A stretch of DNA of 64,000 nt from Magicicada septendecula (lineage: Eukaryota > Arthropoda > Insecta > Hemiptera > Cicadidae). Where the stretch lies: contig CM068367.1 of the NCBI GenBank assembly GCA_034769895.1, positions 691,786,268-691,850,267 of the forward strand, written 5' to 3'. Positions 54,110 to 64,000 of this stretch are shown piece by piece. Within the stretch, counting starts at the first letter, position 1; every line of letters starts with the position of its first letter. Under the pieces are notes generated by a model. That model did not search any database. It was not told the origin of the DNA and was given only the letters and a program-made list of their open reading frames with translations. The position numbers and the translations under genes were made by a program.

Positions 54110-56570
54110 CAGGGCCGGATTTAAGCATAGGCTACATAGGCGCGCGCCTAGGGGCTCGCACCACAAAAAATTCTAACAATAGCAAATTAATAAAACTATT
54201 TCAAATTTATAAGACACGACATTGGCAGTGCAGAACCGAAGACCCGCATCGTTTCGTTTTCACATCGTACACTACAACGTACTCACGACACTCGCGTTGA
54301 TAGTAGGCTTAGTGAGTGAAGGCAAATACTGTAGATACCAATACCTCCAACTTCGGGTGGAATGCGGCAGCACGTTACACTAGCGCCTCTCGTGTCTTGC
54401 GTTACCACTAACTGAACGTCAAACAGCAGTTATATCTATATATATATATTATATCTATATTATAGTATGTAAAATGTTTGCTCTGATTGTGATTTATTTA
54501 ATCAAACATTTCAATGTTTTAATTAAGGCGTATGTAAATAAAGGCCTCAACTAACAGGTATAAGATTCTAACTGATTGCTTGAAAAAAGCAGAAACTGAC
54601 AATCGCATTCTAGTGCCAAAAAGGACAACACCCCGGTGGTCATGCCGAGCAGATGCTACAAAAGCCCTCAGGCGAGGCTATAAAGAGATAAAAAATGCAC
54701 TTGTTGAAATTTCAGAGGACGAAGAAGATTCAGGTAAATCACGAGTCACTGCTCTAGGTTTGTACAATAAGATGCTAAAGAAGGAAACAGGGCTGTACAC
54801 AGTATTTTGGGATGACATTTTGGGTCAAGTGAACAAAACTAGCGAAACACTACAAAACCCGAGAATGGATGTAAACACAGCTGCCTCAATACTGACATCG
54901 CTAAAAAGCTTCATAGAAAGTAAACGGGCAGCTTCAAAGAGTATGAGGAGAAAGCTACTAAGTTAACGGAATATGACTATGAGAGTGAAACAAAGCGCAA
55001 AAGCAGAACAAATGTACGTTTAGCCCCTCTAGATTGTGCGCAAGCTCCTGAAGTTGATTTGACACCGTTGAATAAATTTCGAACCCAGAGTTTCATTCCA
55101 GTTATAGATGAACTTGAAAGTGCATTGCGGAAGAGACTTGAGGCATACAAACTTGTTCACACGTTTTGGGTTTCTTAACAAATTGGACACACTTTCTAAT
55201 GAAGAAGTATTAGCAGCAGCTCAAAACTTGGGAGACACGTATAACAATGACCTAGATGACCGATTGGAAAACGAACTTTTACAGTTCAAAACGTTTTCTA
55301 TTCAGTTTCAATCAGACTATGAAAAAATAGAAAAAATCATCAATCATCAAGAGAGGTGGATGTACCAACTTATGTTAGAAAACAATATAAAAGATTGCTT
55401 TCCTAATGTAGAGGTTACACTAAGAATATACCTGTCTTTAATGGTCACTAATTGTTCTGCAGAAAGGTCATTCTCAAAATTGAAACTCATAAAAAACAGA
55501 CTTCGAACCTCTATTTTAGAAGAAAGACTCAACTTTTTGGCTTTGCTCAGCATTGAAAGTGACATTTTGAGACAAATAAATCATGAAGATATCATAAGCA
55601 CCTTCATTAATATGAAGCTTAGGCGGAAACCAATCAGTAGTAGTTAAGTCATTTGCAGTAAAACCACTTGAGTACTAATAAATTTATTTACACACAGACT
55701 TGCTTTTGAACATATTACTTTGACATCGTTTTTGTTCTTTTTAAATGTCCATTAAATTGATGTAGGTTTATAGTATTCTTTGTTCGTTAAATAATGTATT
55801 TCTATGCAAGTGCATTTTACTAAATTCCAAAGTTACTCGACAGTTTTCTCTTAATGAGGATACAAAACTCCAAAATGTATACATTTTTCCTAATAGTTGT
55901 TTATTTATATATGTAAAAACACTTTCAATTCAATACATTGTTTTGAAATTTAAATTTTGCAAATAAACATTAAAATGTTTTTGTAAGCTTATATACTCTG
56001 TTTCCTTACAATTTATTTCTATGAATTTTACTAAATTTCATTTTCCATTTAAATGTCTTATTACTTGAGAAGGGACTAGAGAGTGTATTGAAAATGAATT
56101 TAAAATAGGTAAGATTTTGCAGTTGTTTTGTTCCCTTTTTATCTTGTAGGCCTATTAACAAACCGGCACGTTTGCTTAAAATTACAATTTGTAATCTTTA
56201 AAATTTGAATAACTAATGTTTGCACATTTTAAAAGAAAAACATGTACTGGTACCTAATTTGGTGTGCTTTCCTAAATATATTTTTAAGAGCAATGTCAAT
56301 AAATTGTTTTGAACACTTTAAAGAGTTTTAATTTTATTATTTGTTACTCAATTCTTCTAATACTGTGCAATACAATTTTAATGTTGTAAAAAATCGGGAA
56401 CTTTTATATGTTTATCTTAAGGATTTTAACCAAATAAGTGCTTTAAAACGCGATTTTCAAGGTTAATGTTTTAAAAAATTTCTGTAACCGAATTTTTATA
56501 AACCCCCCCACCCGGACGCCCCGCACCACATGTTGAGCCTAGGGGCCTACAGATCCTAAATCCGGCCCTG
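54110..56570 (+). mobile_element. hAT DNA transposon (ZMYM1-like), 2461 bp, inserted in the Ty3 RT
   Basis: Ends are CAGGGCCGGATTTA at 54110 and TAAATCCGGCCCTG at 56570, perfect 14-bp terminal inverted repeats; GCCTAGGGGC is also mirrored further in. An exact 8-bp TTTGGGAC duplication flanks it, the hAT signature. Removing it mentally reconnects the two halves of reverse transcriptase, so it landed in an existing element. Transposase is present only as a broken C-terminal part. The 3' 900 bp (55648-56570) is AT-rich noncoding. Confidence 0.95.
54553..55647 (+). pseudogene. hAT transposase C-terminal part, frameshifted
   Basis: Pieces in different frames. The first has LTDCLKKAET and TPRWSCRADATKAL, typical of ZMYM1-like hAT transposases; a middle piece has LTPLNKFRTQSFIPVIDEL; the last (from about 55140) ends in the hAT dimerisation region, LSLMVTNCSAERSFSKLKLIK and ERLNFLALLSIE. 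The N-terminal zinc finger and the first catalytic part are absent. At least two frameshifts separate the pieces, so no enzyme can be made. Confidence 0.9.
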
Positions 56571-56578
56571 TTTGGGAC
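56571..56578. repeat. hAT target-site duplication, right copy
   Basis: TTTGGGAC, exact match to 54102-54109. Confidence 0.95.
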
Positions 56579-56929
56579 GGCTAGGATGGGACTGGTGTAA
56601 GGGGAGTAACTAGGTTCAATGATGTCCTCGTCTATTAACCTGTTAATTTCCGCCCTCACGGCTTCCTTCAATGAGTAGGCGATTGGGAAGGACTCTCTGT
56701 TGAAATTTACAGTTTCTTTAAATTCAATTTTACATTGGTACCCTCTTACTTTGCCTGGCGTATCTGAAAACACATGGCGATATCTGTTATATACTTCAAT
56801 CTGTTGTTCGATTTGCGCGTTATTTAAGTTAGCGTTAGTTTTCTCTCTTTGAAAAGTACGGATTTCATCAATTTTGTCGTTCCACAATTGCTCAGTGTCC
56901 AACTCGTAAAAGATTTCACTGTTTTGCAT
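56579..56929 (-). pseudogene. pol: Ty3/gypsy reverse transcriptase N-terminal part
   Basis: Minus strand. It has YRHVFSDTPGKVRGY, then FPIAYSLKEAVRAEINRLI and IIEPSYSPYTSPIL, the standard opening of a Ty3/gypsy reverse transcriptase. The frame runs into the hAT end at 56570; the rest of the enzyme resumes at 54101. Confidence 0.9.
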
Positions 56930-56976
56930 CGGTTCCTGTTGATCTAGATTCCCCTGGATATGATATACTGTTCGGT

Positions 56977-57384
56977 TTAGATTTGCGCTGTCGCTCTGTC
57001 AATTAAGTCAGCTGTCCACTCTACGTCGTTTGTTTTCAAAAATAATTTAGATTTGTTCATGTCGATGACCGCTGAATATTGTTTTAACATGTCACACCCG
57101 ACCAACATTTGAAATGGTAAGCCACTGGCTACTAGGAATGTCATTGGGATTATTTTGTGGTTGCTTACTAGTTCCAATCTCACTTGTTTTCGGACCGTCT
57201 TGTTCTGGTGTCCCGTAGCCCCTACTAGCATAATATTACTGATCGGTAACGTTAGTATTTGTTTTTTACCTTCTTTCTGGATCTTGTCCAGCTCAATTCC
57301 ATTGATTAATGAGACGTTAGCTGCAGTGTCTATCATGATTTTGGTCCGTACACCGTTGATTTCAGCTGCTATGTAGATTATTTC
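56977..57384 (-). pseudogene. pol: Retropepsin-type aspartic protease of the Ty3/gypsy element
   Basis: Minus strand. It opens NEIIYIAAEINGV and the active-site motif follows as IMIDTAANVSLING (DTA, where DTG or DSG is more usual). MLVGCDMLKQY, near the end, fits the LGxDxL-type motif of retropepsins. The protease cuts Gag and Pol. Upstream it is separated from the gag-pol linker by a fold-back insertion. NEIIYI is the point at which array 1 pol stops. Confidence 0.85.
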
Positions 57385-57389
57385 ATTAT

Positions 57390-57584
57390 TTCTTTTATGA
57401 AATTGCTAAACTGCTACAATTTTTTGTTGTTCAGACAAAGCTTTTCGTCATCTCTGACATCATCAGGTCTTGAACAACCTGATTCAGACATGACGAAAAG
57501 CTTTGTCTGAACAAAAATTGTAGCAGTTTAGCAATTTCATAAAAGAAATAGTAAAGATGGCTGCTAATTCAAATAATACGAAGA
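57390..57584. mobile_element. Small fold-back insertion in the gag-pol linker
   Basis: GAAATTGCTAAACTGCTACA near 57398 and TGTAGCAGTTTAGCAATTTC near 57523 are inverted copies; with CAGACAAAGCTTTTCGTCAT they make arms of about 65-70 bp around a centre near 57470. GATTATTTCATT occurs on both sides (57378-57389 and 57585-57596), a probable target duplication. It splits the linker from the protease. Confidence 0.6.
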
Positions 57585-57596
57585 TTATTTCATTGT

Positions 57597-57777
57597 TTTT
57601 ATTTGGATTCCCATCTTCTTCTTCTAACAGTTCCTGCCTTAAATTTTTTAAATAATTGTTTTCAATAATTGTAATAACTTTTTTCGTATTTTGAAAGTGA
57701 TGTTTGACGTTATTTAACCCAATAGATTGGTTCAGTGAGGGTCCCTTAGGTGTTTTCACTGCCGCGTGGAGTTTAAA
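57597..57777 (-). pseudogene. pol: Ty3/gypsy gag-pol linker in the -1 frame
   Basis: Minus strand, after the slippery site: FKLHAAVK, GPSLNQSIG, ITIIENNYLKNLRQELLEEE, NKNNEII. It is the counterpart of the array 1 pol stub. Confidence 0.8.
57733..57777 (-). promoter_or_regulatory. -1 ribosomal frameshift signal, minus-strand element
   Basis: Minus strand: TTTAAAC (57777-57771), a 9-nt spacer (TCCACGCGG), CAGTGA (57761-57756), a loop with AAGGGACCC, then TCACTG (57738-57733). Heptamer, spacer length and stem are the same as in array 1 although the surrounding sequence differs. Confidence 0.8.
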
Positions 57778-59979
57778 GCTGGCTCAGACTCTTCGTCTCA
57801 CCTGCCGTTTTGGTTTACGTGTGTATCTTCATTCACTGCTGATCTGGGTTCTGGCTGATGACGGTCGTCTTCGTAGCTACTTCGTCGGTTACCCTCGTGG
57901 CTTCGACTTCTACCTCCGTTGGTTCTGGCACCCTTCTGTTGTCATGGTCGTCTTGGTTCCAATAGGTGTCCCGGCTGAAACTCTGGCGTCCTTGATAGTG
58001 TGATCTCCCGTTGCCATTATCCTCTGCTCGCACATAGTTGACCCTTTGGTAGTCCTGGTTTCGGGCTGTGGTTGTTATTGTAGTTTCGGCTGTTGTTGTT
58101 CTGTTGGCGGTAGTTTGGGTTGTATGGCCGGTTATGCTGATTGGTTCGGATATTTGGTCGATTGCCACGGTTGCCTCCGTTATTTCCTGGGCTGTTGTTG
58201 TTTGGTCGGTAATACGCCTCGTTGTTGTTATTTCCACGGTTGTTGAAATTTGGTCGACTGTACGCCTTGCTATTATGGTTTGTCCGGTTGTTGAAACTTG
58301 GCCGATTGTTTCCGTTGTTATTGTGGTTATCGTTGCTTTGTACATTCCTGGTTTCGTACCTCTGCCGACTCCTGTAATACCCTTCGCGTTCGTATTCCTC
58401 TAACAACGCCGACATGGCTTGTACCATCTTAATTTGCCCTCCTGTTCGTGCCCTGGACACTTCGTCCTCATAGTGGTAGGCTAACTTGGTGACAAGACTT
58501 TCCTCCAGGATTTTTGGCTCCAGGTTTCTCCCCAAACACACTTTTCCAAGAAAGTACGCGGCGAGCGTGGTCCCTCTGCTAGCATCATACCTCCCGTGGC
58601 AGACGTTATCCCTTCCAATGTTCTGTGTGGCCTCCGACCAGTACCTTGCTTTGAACGCCGCTTTAAATTCATCATAATTCCGGAGGTCATGTCTCAAAGC
58701 CGTCCACCAGTTATCGCTAATTTCTCTGAAGTGCTCGTCTAGATAACTCTGGATCACTGGCCACCTGTTTTCTCCATTTCTAATCAGCTGTTCGTTGACC
58801 CGTTCTAAGAATTCCATCGGGTTACTTCTATAAGTTTTGAAATTTATAGCCTCCCGGTTGTCCATGGGTTGGATTTATGAAATTTAAATTGGTCGGTTAT
58901 TGACTGTTCGCTGGAGGCCGTCGATCCTCTCTTGGTTGCATTGTCCCTGTCCACGTACTTCGCTTACGGCCGTATCGATGTCCCGACATTTATCTCAGAA
59001 ATCCGTTCTTACTGATTGCATTTGGGCATGACTACTCTCTTTTACTTGACCTATCTTGGTATCTAAATCTATTTTGACCTGTCCAATGGTTTCCTTGGTT
59101 CTTTCTACTTTTTCATTTGTTTCGGCGATTTCTCGTTTTCTTTCTTCATTGGGTATCACTCATCTATTTTTTGGGTAATTGCCTCATTGACATCTTCAAT
59201 TCTTTCATTTATTTGTTTTAAATTTTCTTCATTTATTTGTCTGAACTCATTCTTCATTTGTTCATTGTTTTCCTTTATAGCTTCCCTTAAAGTTTCACTA
59301 TTACTCTCCTTAATACCGTCTATTTTACTTTCTAACTTTTTACTGGTACTGTCCAATTTTTCATTCATCTGTCTTATCAAATTTTTCTTCAAAGTCTCGG
59401 TTTGTTTCTTTGAATTTTCAGTTATTTCTTCCTTCATACCGTCAATTTTTTCATTGGTTTGTTTATCTTCTTTGAGCTGTCTCAAACTCTCGTTAGTACT
59501 GTCGTTTTGTCTCCTGAAGGTTTCATTTATTTCTTCCTTCATACTGTCTATTTTTTCATTTGTCTGTTTATTGTCTTCTTTGATACCGTCAATTTTTTCG
59601 TTCATTTGCTTAAAATTCTCCTCATTCCTGTTGAATTTTTCGTTAATATTGTCTATCTTCTCATTGATACTTTCATTTTGTTTCCTAAAACTTTCGTTAG
59701 TTTCTTCTTTATTCTTGTCAAATTTTTCATTCATTTGTTTAAAATTCTCATGAGTTTGTTTACTATCTTCTTTAATGCTGTCCAATTTTTCATTCATTTC
59801 TTCCTTCTGTTTCCTAGAATCTTCTTTAACTCCCATAGTTTTTGTAAATCTAGTTCTCCTCTGGCTTACTCTCTTCCCGTCGTTTCTATTTCATCAACAG
59901 ATGTTGACTCCTTCTCTTCCATACTGACTTCTTTTCCGGCCTCTGCCGAGTGTTGTTTTGACTTGCCTCTTGTGTGCAT
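57778..59979 (-). pseudogene. gag: Gag-like protein of the minus-strand Ty3/gypsy element
   Basis: Minus strand. It starts MHTRG at 59979; that frame stops within about 50 codons. A second frame (59836-59156) is a long coiled coil of INEKIDNINEKF and FKQMNEKIDGIKED repeats. A third (58865-58017) holds the capsid-like region, INFKTYRSNPMEFLERV, DNWWTALRHDLRN, RYWSEATQN and YFLGKVCLGRNLEPK, then an Asn/Arg-rich tail without zinc knuckles. A further frame carries VNYVRAED, matching LNYVR of array 2 and VNYIY of array 1. Several frameshifts and stops make it non-functional. It shows that the MHTRG, coiled-coil, capsid and Asn-rich tail layout is common to the clade. Confidence 0.85.
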
Positions 59980-60068
59980 TTCCTTTTCTTCTAGCAGCTG
60001 CCAGCTAAAATCAGGTTACCTGTAATACAATTATAACTTCCTACTATAATAATTTTTCCCTAACTTCA

Positions 60069-60088
60069 GCCCTAAACGTTGGTCACCA
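60069..60088 (-). other. Primer binding site of the minus-strand element
   Basis: Minus strand TGGTGACCAACGTTTAGGGC, five nt after TTACA. It aligns with TGGCGACCAAC of array 2 and with TGGCGCTCAA..TAGGGC of array 1. Confidence 0.6.
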
Positions 60089-60092
60089 ATTT

Positions 60093-62156
60093 TGTAAGAA
60101 ACGTACTCTGTGTCCGTAGCTTCTTATCTTCGTTGAAATTATTTAATTGGAAATAAATTAATTATTTGTTGAATTATTCTTATTTAGTTTTATTTTAATT
60201 TTATTTAGTTTAGTTTGATTAATAAAACAAGGATTATCAAGCAAAACAGGCCGTCACTGAGTTTACAGTTTTGAAAATGTCGCCAAAAAATAATTGTTCT
60301 TAATATTTACAAATAGATTGTGTGGGTTCTTCACAATCGATTGGTGATTCAACTCAGTTTTATAGGTTACCTGGTCTCTTCTATTAATTGCTTGATGTTC
60401 ATAACTCTAACCATATTCCTCTTCTTGCTTATCATCTGCAAATCCTTTATCTTAATTTACTTTCAAGAAATAATATACTTTATAAGTTAACAAATCAATT
60501 TATTGATGCTTTTTAAACTCAGGGTAAGTTCAACAGTTCGTGAATCTAACGGGATGTAACCATATCGACTCACTCACCAAGCTCGACTCAAAAAAATACA
60601 ATGTTAAAAATGAAATACAATATTATTTTTTATATCAGGTCGTGGATACTTTGAGCTGCTAAGAAAGATCAGAAAATGCCTACAGATAAAACACAATATA
60701 CCACAATTAATTAATTAACCCTCTTAATAAATAATAAAATTTAAATAGTATTAATCTAAAAGTATTACAATTCTGTGTCTCGTTCCAAGTGTTGCTCGAA
60801 ATGGCGGCGATCGTTTTTAACAAAATGGCCATCGGCCAACGTCTATGCGTACCGAAATCTGCCTCACCTATTTTCTTTAAATAAAATAGTGTTTTAATGG
60901 TTTTATGTCCACAATGTTATTAAATAAAGGTTTGTTGAAGTTCACAAGTGTCTGGATTAACAGTATTGTTGGTGAAACTAGTGTTATGTAAATGTGTGAT
61001 TATTATTAGGTTATTCCAATCTCACCAGATCGCCGATACAAACTTCATATTGGGAACGTATTTTGGAGTAAATTGTCATCTTGTTAGTCGGTCTTCAATT
61101 ATTTCTGTTAATATGTTTCGCCTGTGTAAGTCTTTAATGTTTTTTTCTTAATTTGGTATCAACATCTCTTTATTTTTACTTTCGGTCATTAATTATTCAT
61201 CAAATGTGATTCTCTGTTACATGGAGTTCATCTATACAGCTTGAGTTTTAACAATATACTAAACTAATTCTTCCGTTAAAAAACGGCTATGACCCGGCTT
61301 TTGTGGGCCCTGATTGGTTCATTTTTCCCTGACCCCAGTCACGTGGTTTTCATTATTTTACATATGTAAATTTTAAATCTGTCACCTCAAATTACTCTTT
61401 ATTTTTAGATTAAGTTAAATTTGAGTTATACGATGTTGTTGTTTGGAAAAATAGAATTATTTTGATACCGAATGTGGCCCATTTCGGCCCAGTATCACTT
61501 ATTGTAACACATTTTCAAATTTAAGTTTTTAGGCTTTTACATATTTTTTCTTAACACTTCTTATTTCCTCCTTTGTTATTTAAATATGTCCTAATAGGGT
61601 CGTACTTATTAATAACAATAATGTCTGATATTTTTACCTTATATATAACATTACAATTTTAAATACCTATTCTTCATTTTCTTATAATAACAATATATTG
61701 ACAGCATGTCAGTTCAATGGCTTATCTTATGTATTAATATTACTTTCCCTATCCATCTGATTATTACAATTATGAGTTTTTTGTTTGTTAATACCTTCCC
61801 TGTTTCATTAAGGTCAGGCTTCTATTTGATTTTATCTGGTTTAGTTAAGACTATTTTGGACATTTTACTGTTTAAGCTCAGCTCACCTCTTTTGACCTAT
61901 AGGTTTAGCATTTTGCCATTCCTTTACAATGATTTGTTACATAATATGAGGTTTTACCATGAACCTGATTTTGATATTTCTAAACAGCTCTTATAACTAC
62001 TGTTCTTGAACAATTAGTAAATCTTTTAACAAACAAATCTAACATAAGAAACTTATGGGTATGCAAAACCCCTTAAACACATAATTATAAAACAATATCC
62101 TGTGGGTATACATAAGACTCTAAATAACTAATTCTACCATAATATATCATGGGTAT
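60093..62156 (-). repeat. 5' LTR region of the minus-strand element
   Basis: On the minus strand it ends CGGACACAGAG...CTTACA, like the array 1 LTR end (GCGGACACACC...CTTACA). A GTCAAAAGAGGTGAG segment (about 61888-61905) resembles TTCAAAAGAGGTGAG of the array 2 LTR. The left (minus-strand 5') border is not resolved; it is at or before 62156, where an array-2-type LTR begins. Plus-strand frames of 67 and 96 codons here lack any domain and are taken as chance. Confidence 0.55.
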
Positions 62157-62877
62157 TATAACATCGCCAAATTCAGATCATATTTGATATCTATAAGTAT
62201 GTAAGAAATGCTAAGAAATACTATATTTTAATAAATAAATAATAAAGAGAATAAAAATAGTAAATGTAATTAAGAAAGAAGGAGGAAGAATAGTAAACCA
62301 AAGGTGATTATTAATTAAAATTACAAACTAGACTGACAGACAAATGACTTTGACACAACCCCAGAGATTGGCCAGATATAACCAAAATAAAGTGAAACAA
62401 GATGGAAGTGAAAGAGAAGGAAAATGAAATTAAAAATGGAACAAACCAACTATAAAGAAAATAAAGTGAACCAAGGTGATAAAACACAGACAAATAATGT
62501 AGAATAGGGAAGGGGGAGATGATACCATCAAATATCATAAAGGAAACGAAACCGGTGAATAACCAATATAAAAAAGAAATATTAGTATTGTCTAAGTGAC
62601 AAATGTAATTCATAATTAATAAAACACTGTTAAATAAAAATACACTAACCCACGAATTAGTAGTATATGTAAGTAAGAAATCTAGAAAAAGACATGAACT
62701 TATTAGATATAAATAAAATTTGTAAAGATAGTGAGATGGTGAGAAATATAATGAAAGTAACTAAGTGACAAAGAAAAATAATAATAGGGATTACCCACCA
62801 ATAAACGCTTAAAATAAAAAGTCTAAAAAGTGATAATAGTGAAAGTGTAAATACCCCAAAATAATGAGTGTATCAGT
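62157..62877 (+). repeat. Separate array-2-type LTR start, interrupted by a hAT element
   Basis: TATAACATCGCCAAATTCAG and the next 700 bp match 25157-25880 with many substitutions and small indels, so this is an older, independent copy. Its border falls at the same TATAACATCGCC as the first LTR of array 2. It is cut at 62877 by the second hAT element. Confidence 0.8.
62870..62877. repeat. Probable hAT target-site duplication (one side only)
   Basis: GTATCAGT precedes the CAGGGGCGG end; the partner should lie beyond the window. Confidence 0.55.
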
Positions 62878-64000
62878 CAGGGGCGGACCGTGGGTAAATG
62901 GCGCCCTGTGCGAAGCATGGTTCCGGCGCCCCAACACGTACCGAGCAACCGGTGGGAGGGGGGTTAGAAAACAGAGGGTCCCGGGGTGTCTTGAGATTTT
63001 ATAAGTACTGGGTGCTTTATAAACAAAGGTAAAATGAAGGATCGTGCCTTGGTGTTCATTCAACTGTGAGGAAATAGTTTTTTAACTATAACATCAACAA
63101 AAGTATTAAAAGTTTTCTATTTTGCTCATAACACCTGTCAAGTTGTAAATAATACATCCACTGGAATAAAAGAGATGTCAAGGAAAATTTAAAAATTCAT
63201 CTCAAATGAAAATTTTATACATTTATTTTTACACAAAATTTGATTGCATATAATTTGAGATTTCATTGTTTGACCTTATTAATATTAAAAAAAAACTCTC
63301 CGAGCTTTGGTTTCAGAAAAGTCTTTGATTAATTCATCTATTTTAATGTTTTGCAACACATCAATCTCGATTGATACTAGGGCCAGTCCAACCAGCCGCT
63401 CTTGGCTCATGGTAGATCTTAAATAATTTTTGATTAATTTAAGCTTTGAAAAGCTTCTTTCTCCAGATGCGACAGTAACTGGTAGAGTAAGACCAATTCT
63501 TAAGGCTACACAAAGATTGGGAAAGTTTTCACATAAGGAAGAAGATGTTAAATAATTTAAAATATCCATGAGATCTTTAAGAGGACGGCCTTTGGTCTTG
63601 ATCGACGTAAGAATAAGGAGTTCTTGGAATAACTGGTTTCCGTCTATATCAGAGTGACTTCCATCTGTTAATGCGATTTGAAGTTCAGCACACTTTTTCT
63701 TAAGGTCTTTTTTTTTCTCCTCTTGTTGGATTTCGTCATAGTCAAAAGCATTATACATAAATCCAAAGAGATTTTGGTGATGTCGGAGTTGTTCAAACCT
63801 TTCCTGCAATGAAGAAGTTTCTCTGTCAAGTACATAAAAATAAAAGTCTCTCTTAAAGGCGATCTTTGGATCAGTAGTTGGTTCGTCTGAAGACTCGTAA
63901 TCAAACTGCTTTTTTTTCCTTCTTGGGCGAAGTTGTTCCTCTTTTTCAAACGTTGGCTCAATTTCTAGAGTTTCAGCCACTTCCCTCGCATCAACAAGTG
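62878..64000 (-). mobile_element. Second hAT DNA transposon (ZMYM1-like), partial
   Basis: It starts CAGGGGCGGACC, a hAT-type terminal repeat, inside the array-2-type LTR and runs off the window. Transposase is on the minus strand, so this is its 3' end. 62878-63284 is noncoding terminal sequence; the frame at 62809-63063 crosses the element border and is not a gene. Confidence 0.85.
63285..64000 (-). CDS. hAT transposase (ZMYM1-like), C-terminal part
   Basis: The minus-strand frame is open to the window edge, reading LVDAREVAETLEIEP upstream of the first displayed residue (a GTG codon), so the real start lies outside. It has a Lys/Arg-rich stretch (RPRRKKKQFDYES) and ends with the hAT dimerisation region: ENFPNLCVALRIGLTLPVTV, ASGERSFSKLKLIKNYLRS and ERLVGLALVSIE. 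No stop or frameshift occurs over at least 231 codons, unlike the hAT copy at 54110. hAT transposases cut and paste their element. Whether the complete gene is intact cannot be judged here. Confidence 0.85.
   Translation of the reverse strand, partial: LVDAREVAETLEIEPTFEKEEQLRPRRKKKQFDYESSDEPTTDPKIAFKRDFYFYVLDRETSSLQERFEQLRHHQNLFGFMYNAFDYDEIQQEEKKKDLKKKCAELQIALTDGSHSDIDGNQLFQELLILTSIKTKGRPLKDLMDILNYLTSSSLCENFPNLCVALRIGLTLPVTVASGERSFSKLKLIKNYLRSTMSQERLVGLALVSIEIDVLQNIKIDELIKDFSETKARRVFF

Larger units (their letters stand above)
53448..60093 (-). mobile_element. Decayed Ty3/gypsy element of the array clade, internal region
   Basis: Read on the minus strand: LTR end (TTACA at 60093), primer binding site, MHTRG gag, frameshift signal, aspartic protease, reverse transcriptase in two parts around a hAT insertion, then a cut at the BEL/Pao LTR. 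RNase H, integrase and the 3' LTR are missing. It is the only pol-bearing member of this clade in the window and shows what array 1 lost. Confidence 0.85.

Noticed and set aside
61706..61996. 96-codon hydrophobic plus-strand frame
   Set aside because: It lies antisense in the LTR of the minus-strand element and is made of AT-rich hydrophobic codons without a domain.

Overview
The window is AT-rich eukaryotic DNA, most likely from an invertebrate animal and plausibly an insect, judging from the mix of Ty3/gypsy-type LTR elements, a BEL/Pao element and ZMYM1-like hAT transposons. No cellular gene, rRNA, tRNA or CRISPR array was recognised. Essentially every base that can be interpreted belongs to a transposable element, and most long open frames opposite the A-rich strand are shadows.

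Layout. (1) 1-19856: tandem array 1, three complete head-to-tail units of about 6.21 kb plus partial LTR ends, arranged LTR-int-LTR-int-LTR-int-LTR so that neighbours share an LTR of about 2.34 kb. Each internal region has a primer binding site, a short MHTRG leader ORF, a 562-codon gag, a -1 frameshift signal, a pol stub that stops at the protease threshold, structured AT-rich noncoding DNA and a polypurine tract. (2) 19857-25156: an LTR-like block (X) interrupted by a large fold-back insertion, then a Ty3/gypsy fragment whose primer binding site is fused to RNase H and integrase, then about 2.2 kb of unassigned DNA. (3) 25157-49340: tandem array 2, four units of about 6.385 kb from a related gag-only family with a putative 3.2 kb LTR; gag is broken differently in each unit and the last unit is truncated. 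(4) 49341-53447: a diverged LTR relic, a second copy of block X without the fold-back, and an internally deleted minus-strand BEL/Pao element. (5) 53448-62156: a decayed minus-strand Ty3/gypsy element of the same clade as the arrays, which still has protease and reverse transcriptase pieces; it is split by a 2.46 kb hAT element with a perfect 8-bp target duplication. (6) 62157-64000: the 5' part of an array-2-type LTR, cut by a second hAT element running out of the window.

How the parts relate. The minus-strand element at 53448-60093 looks like the autonomous type from which array 1 derives: both have MHTRG, the same capsid-like region, an NYVR-like motif, the same slippery heptamer TTTAAAC with a 9-nt spacer and a CAGTGA/TCACTG stem, and the same pol opening. 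Array 1 loses pol just where protease begins. Array 2 has gag only, with no pol stub. Both array families carry, after gag, repeated AATTC-plus-GTAAG/CTTAC hairpins that differ by paired changes, and a shared noncoding block before the polypurine tract. The most interesting items are therefore these tandem, gag-only, long-LTR arrays with retained frameshift and RNA-structure signals. Any activity would need enzymes supplied in trans; that is inference.
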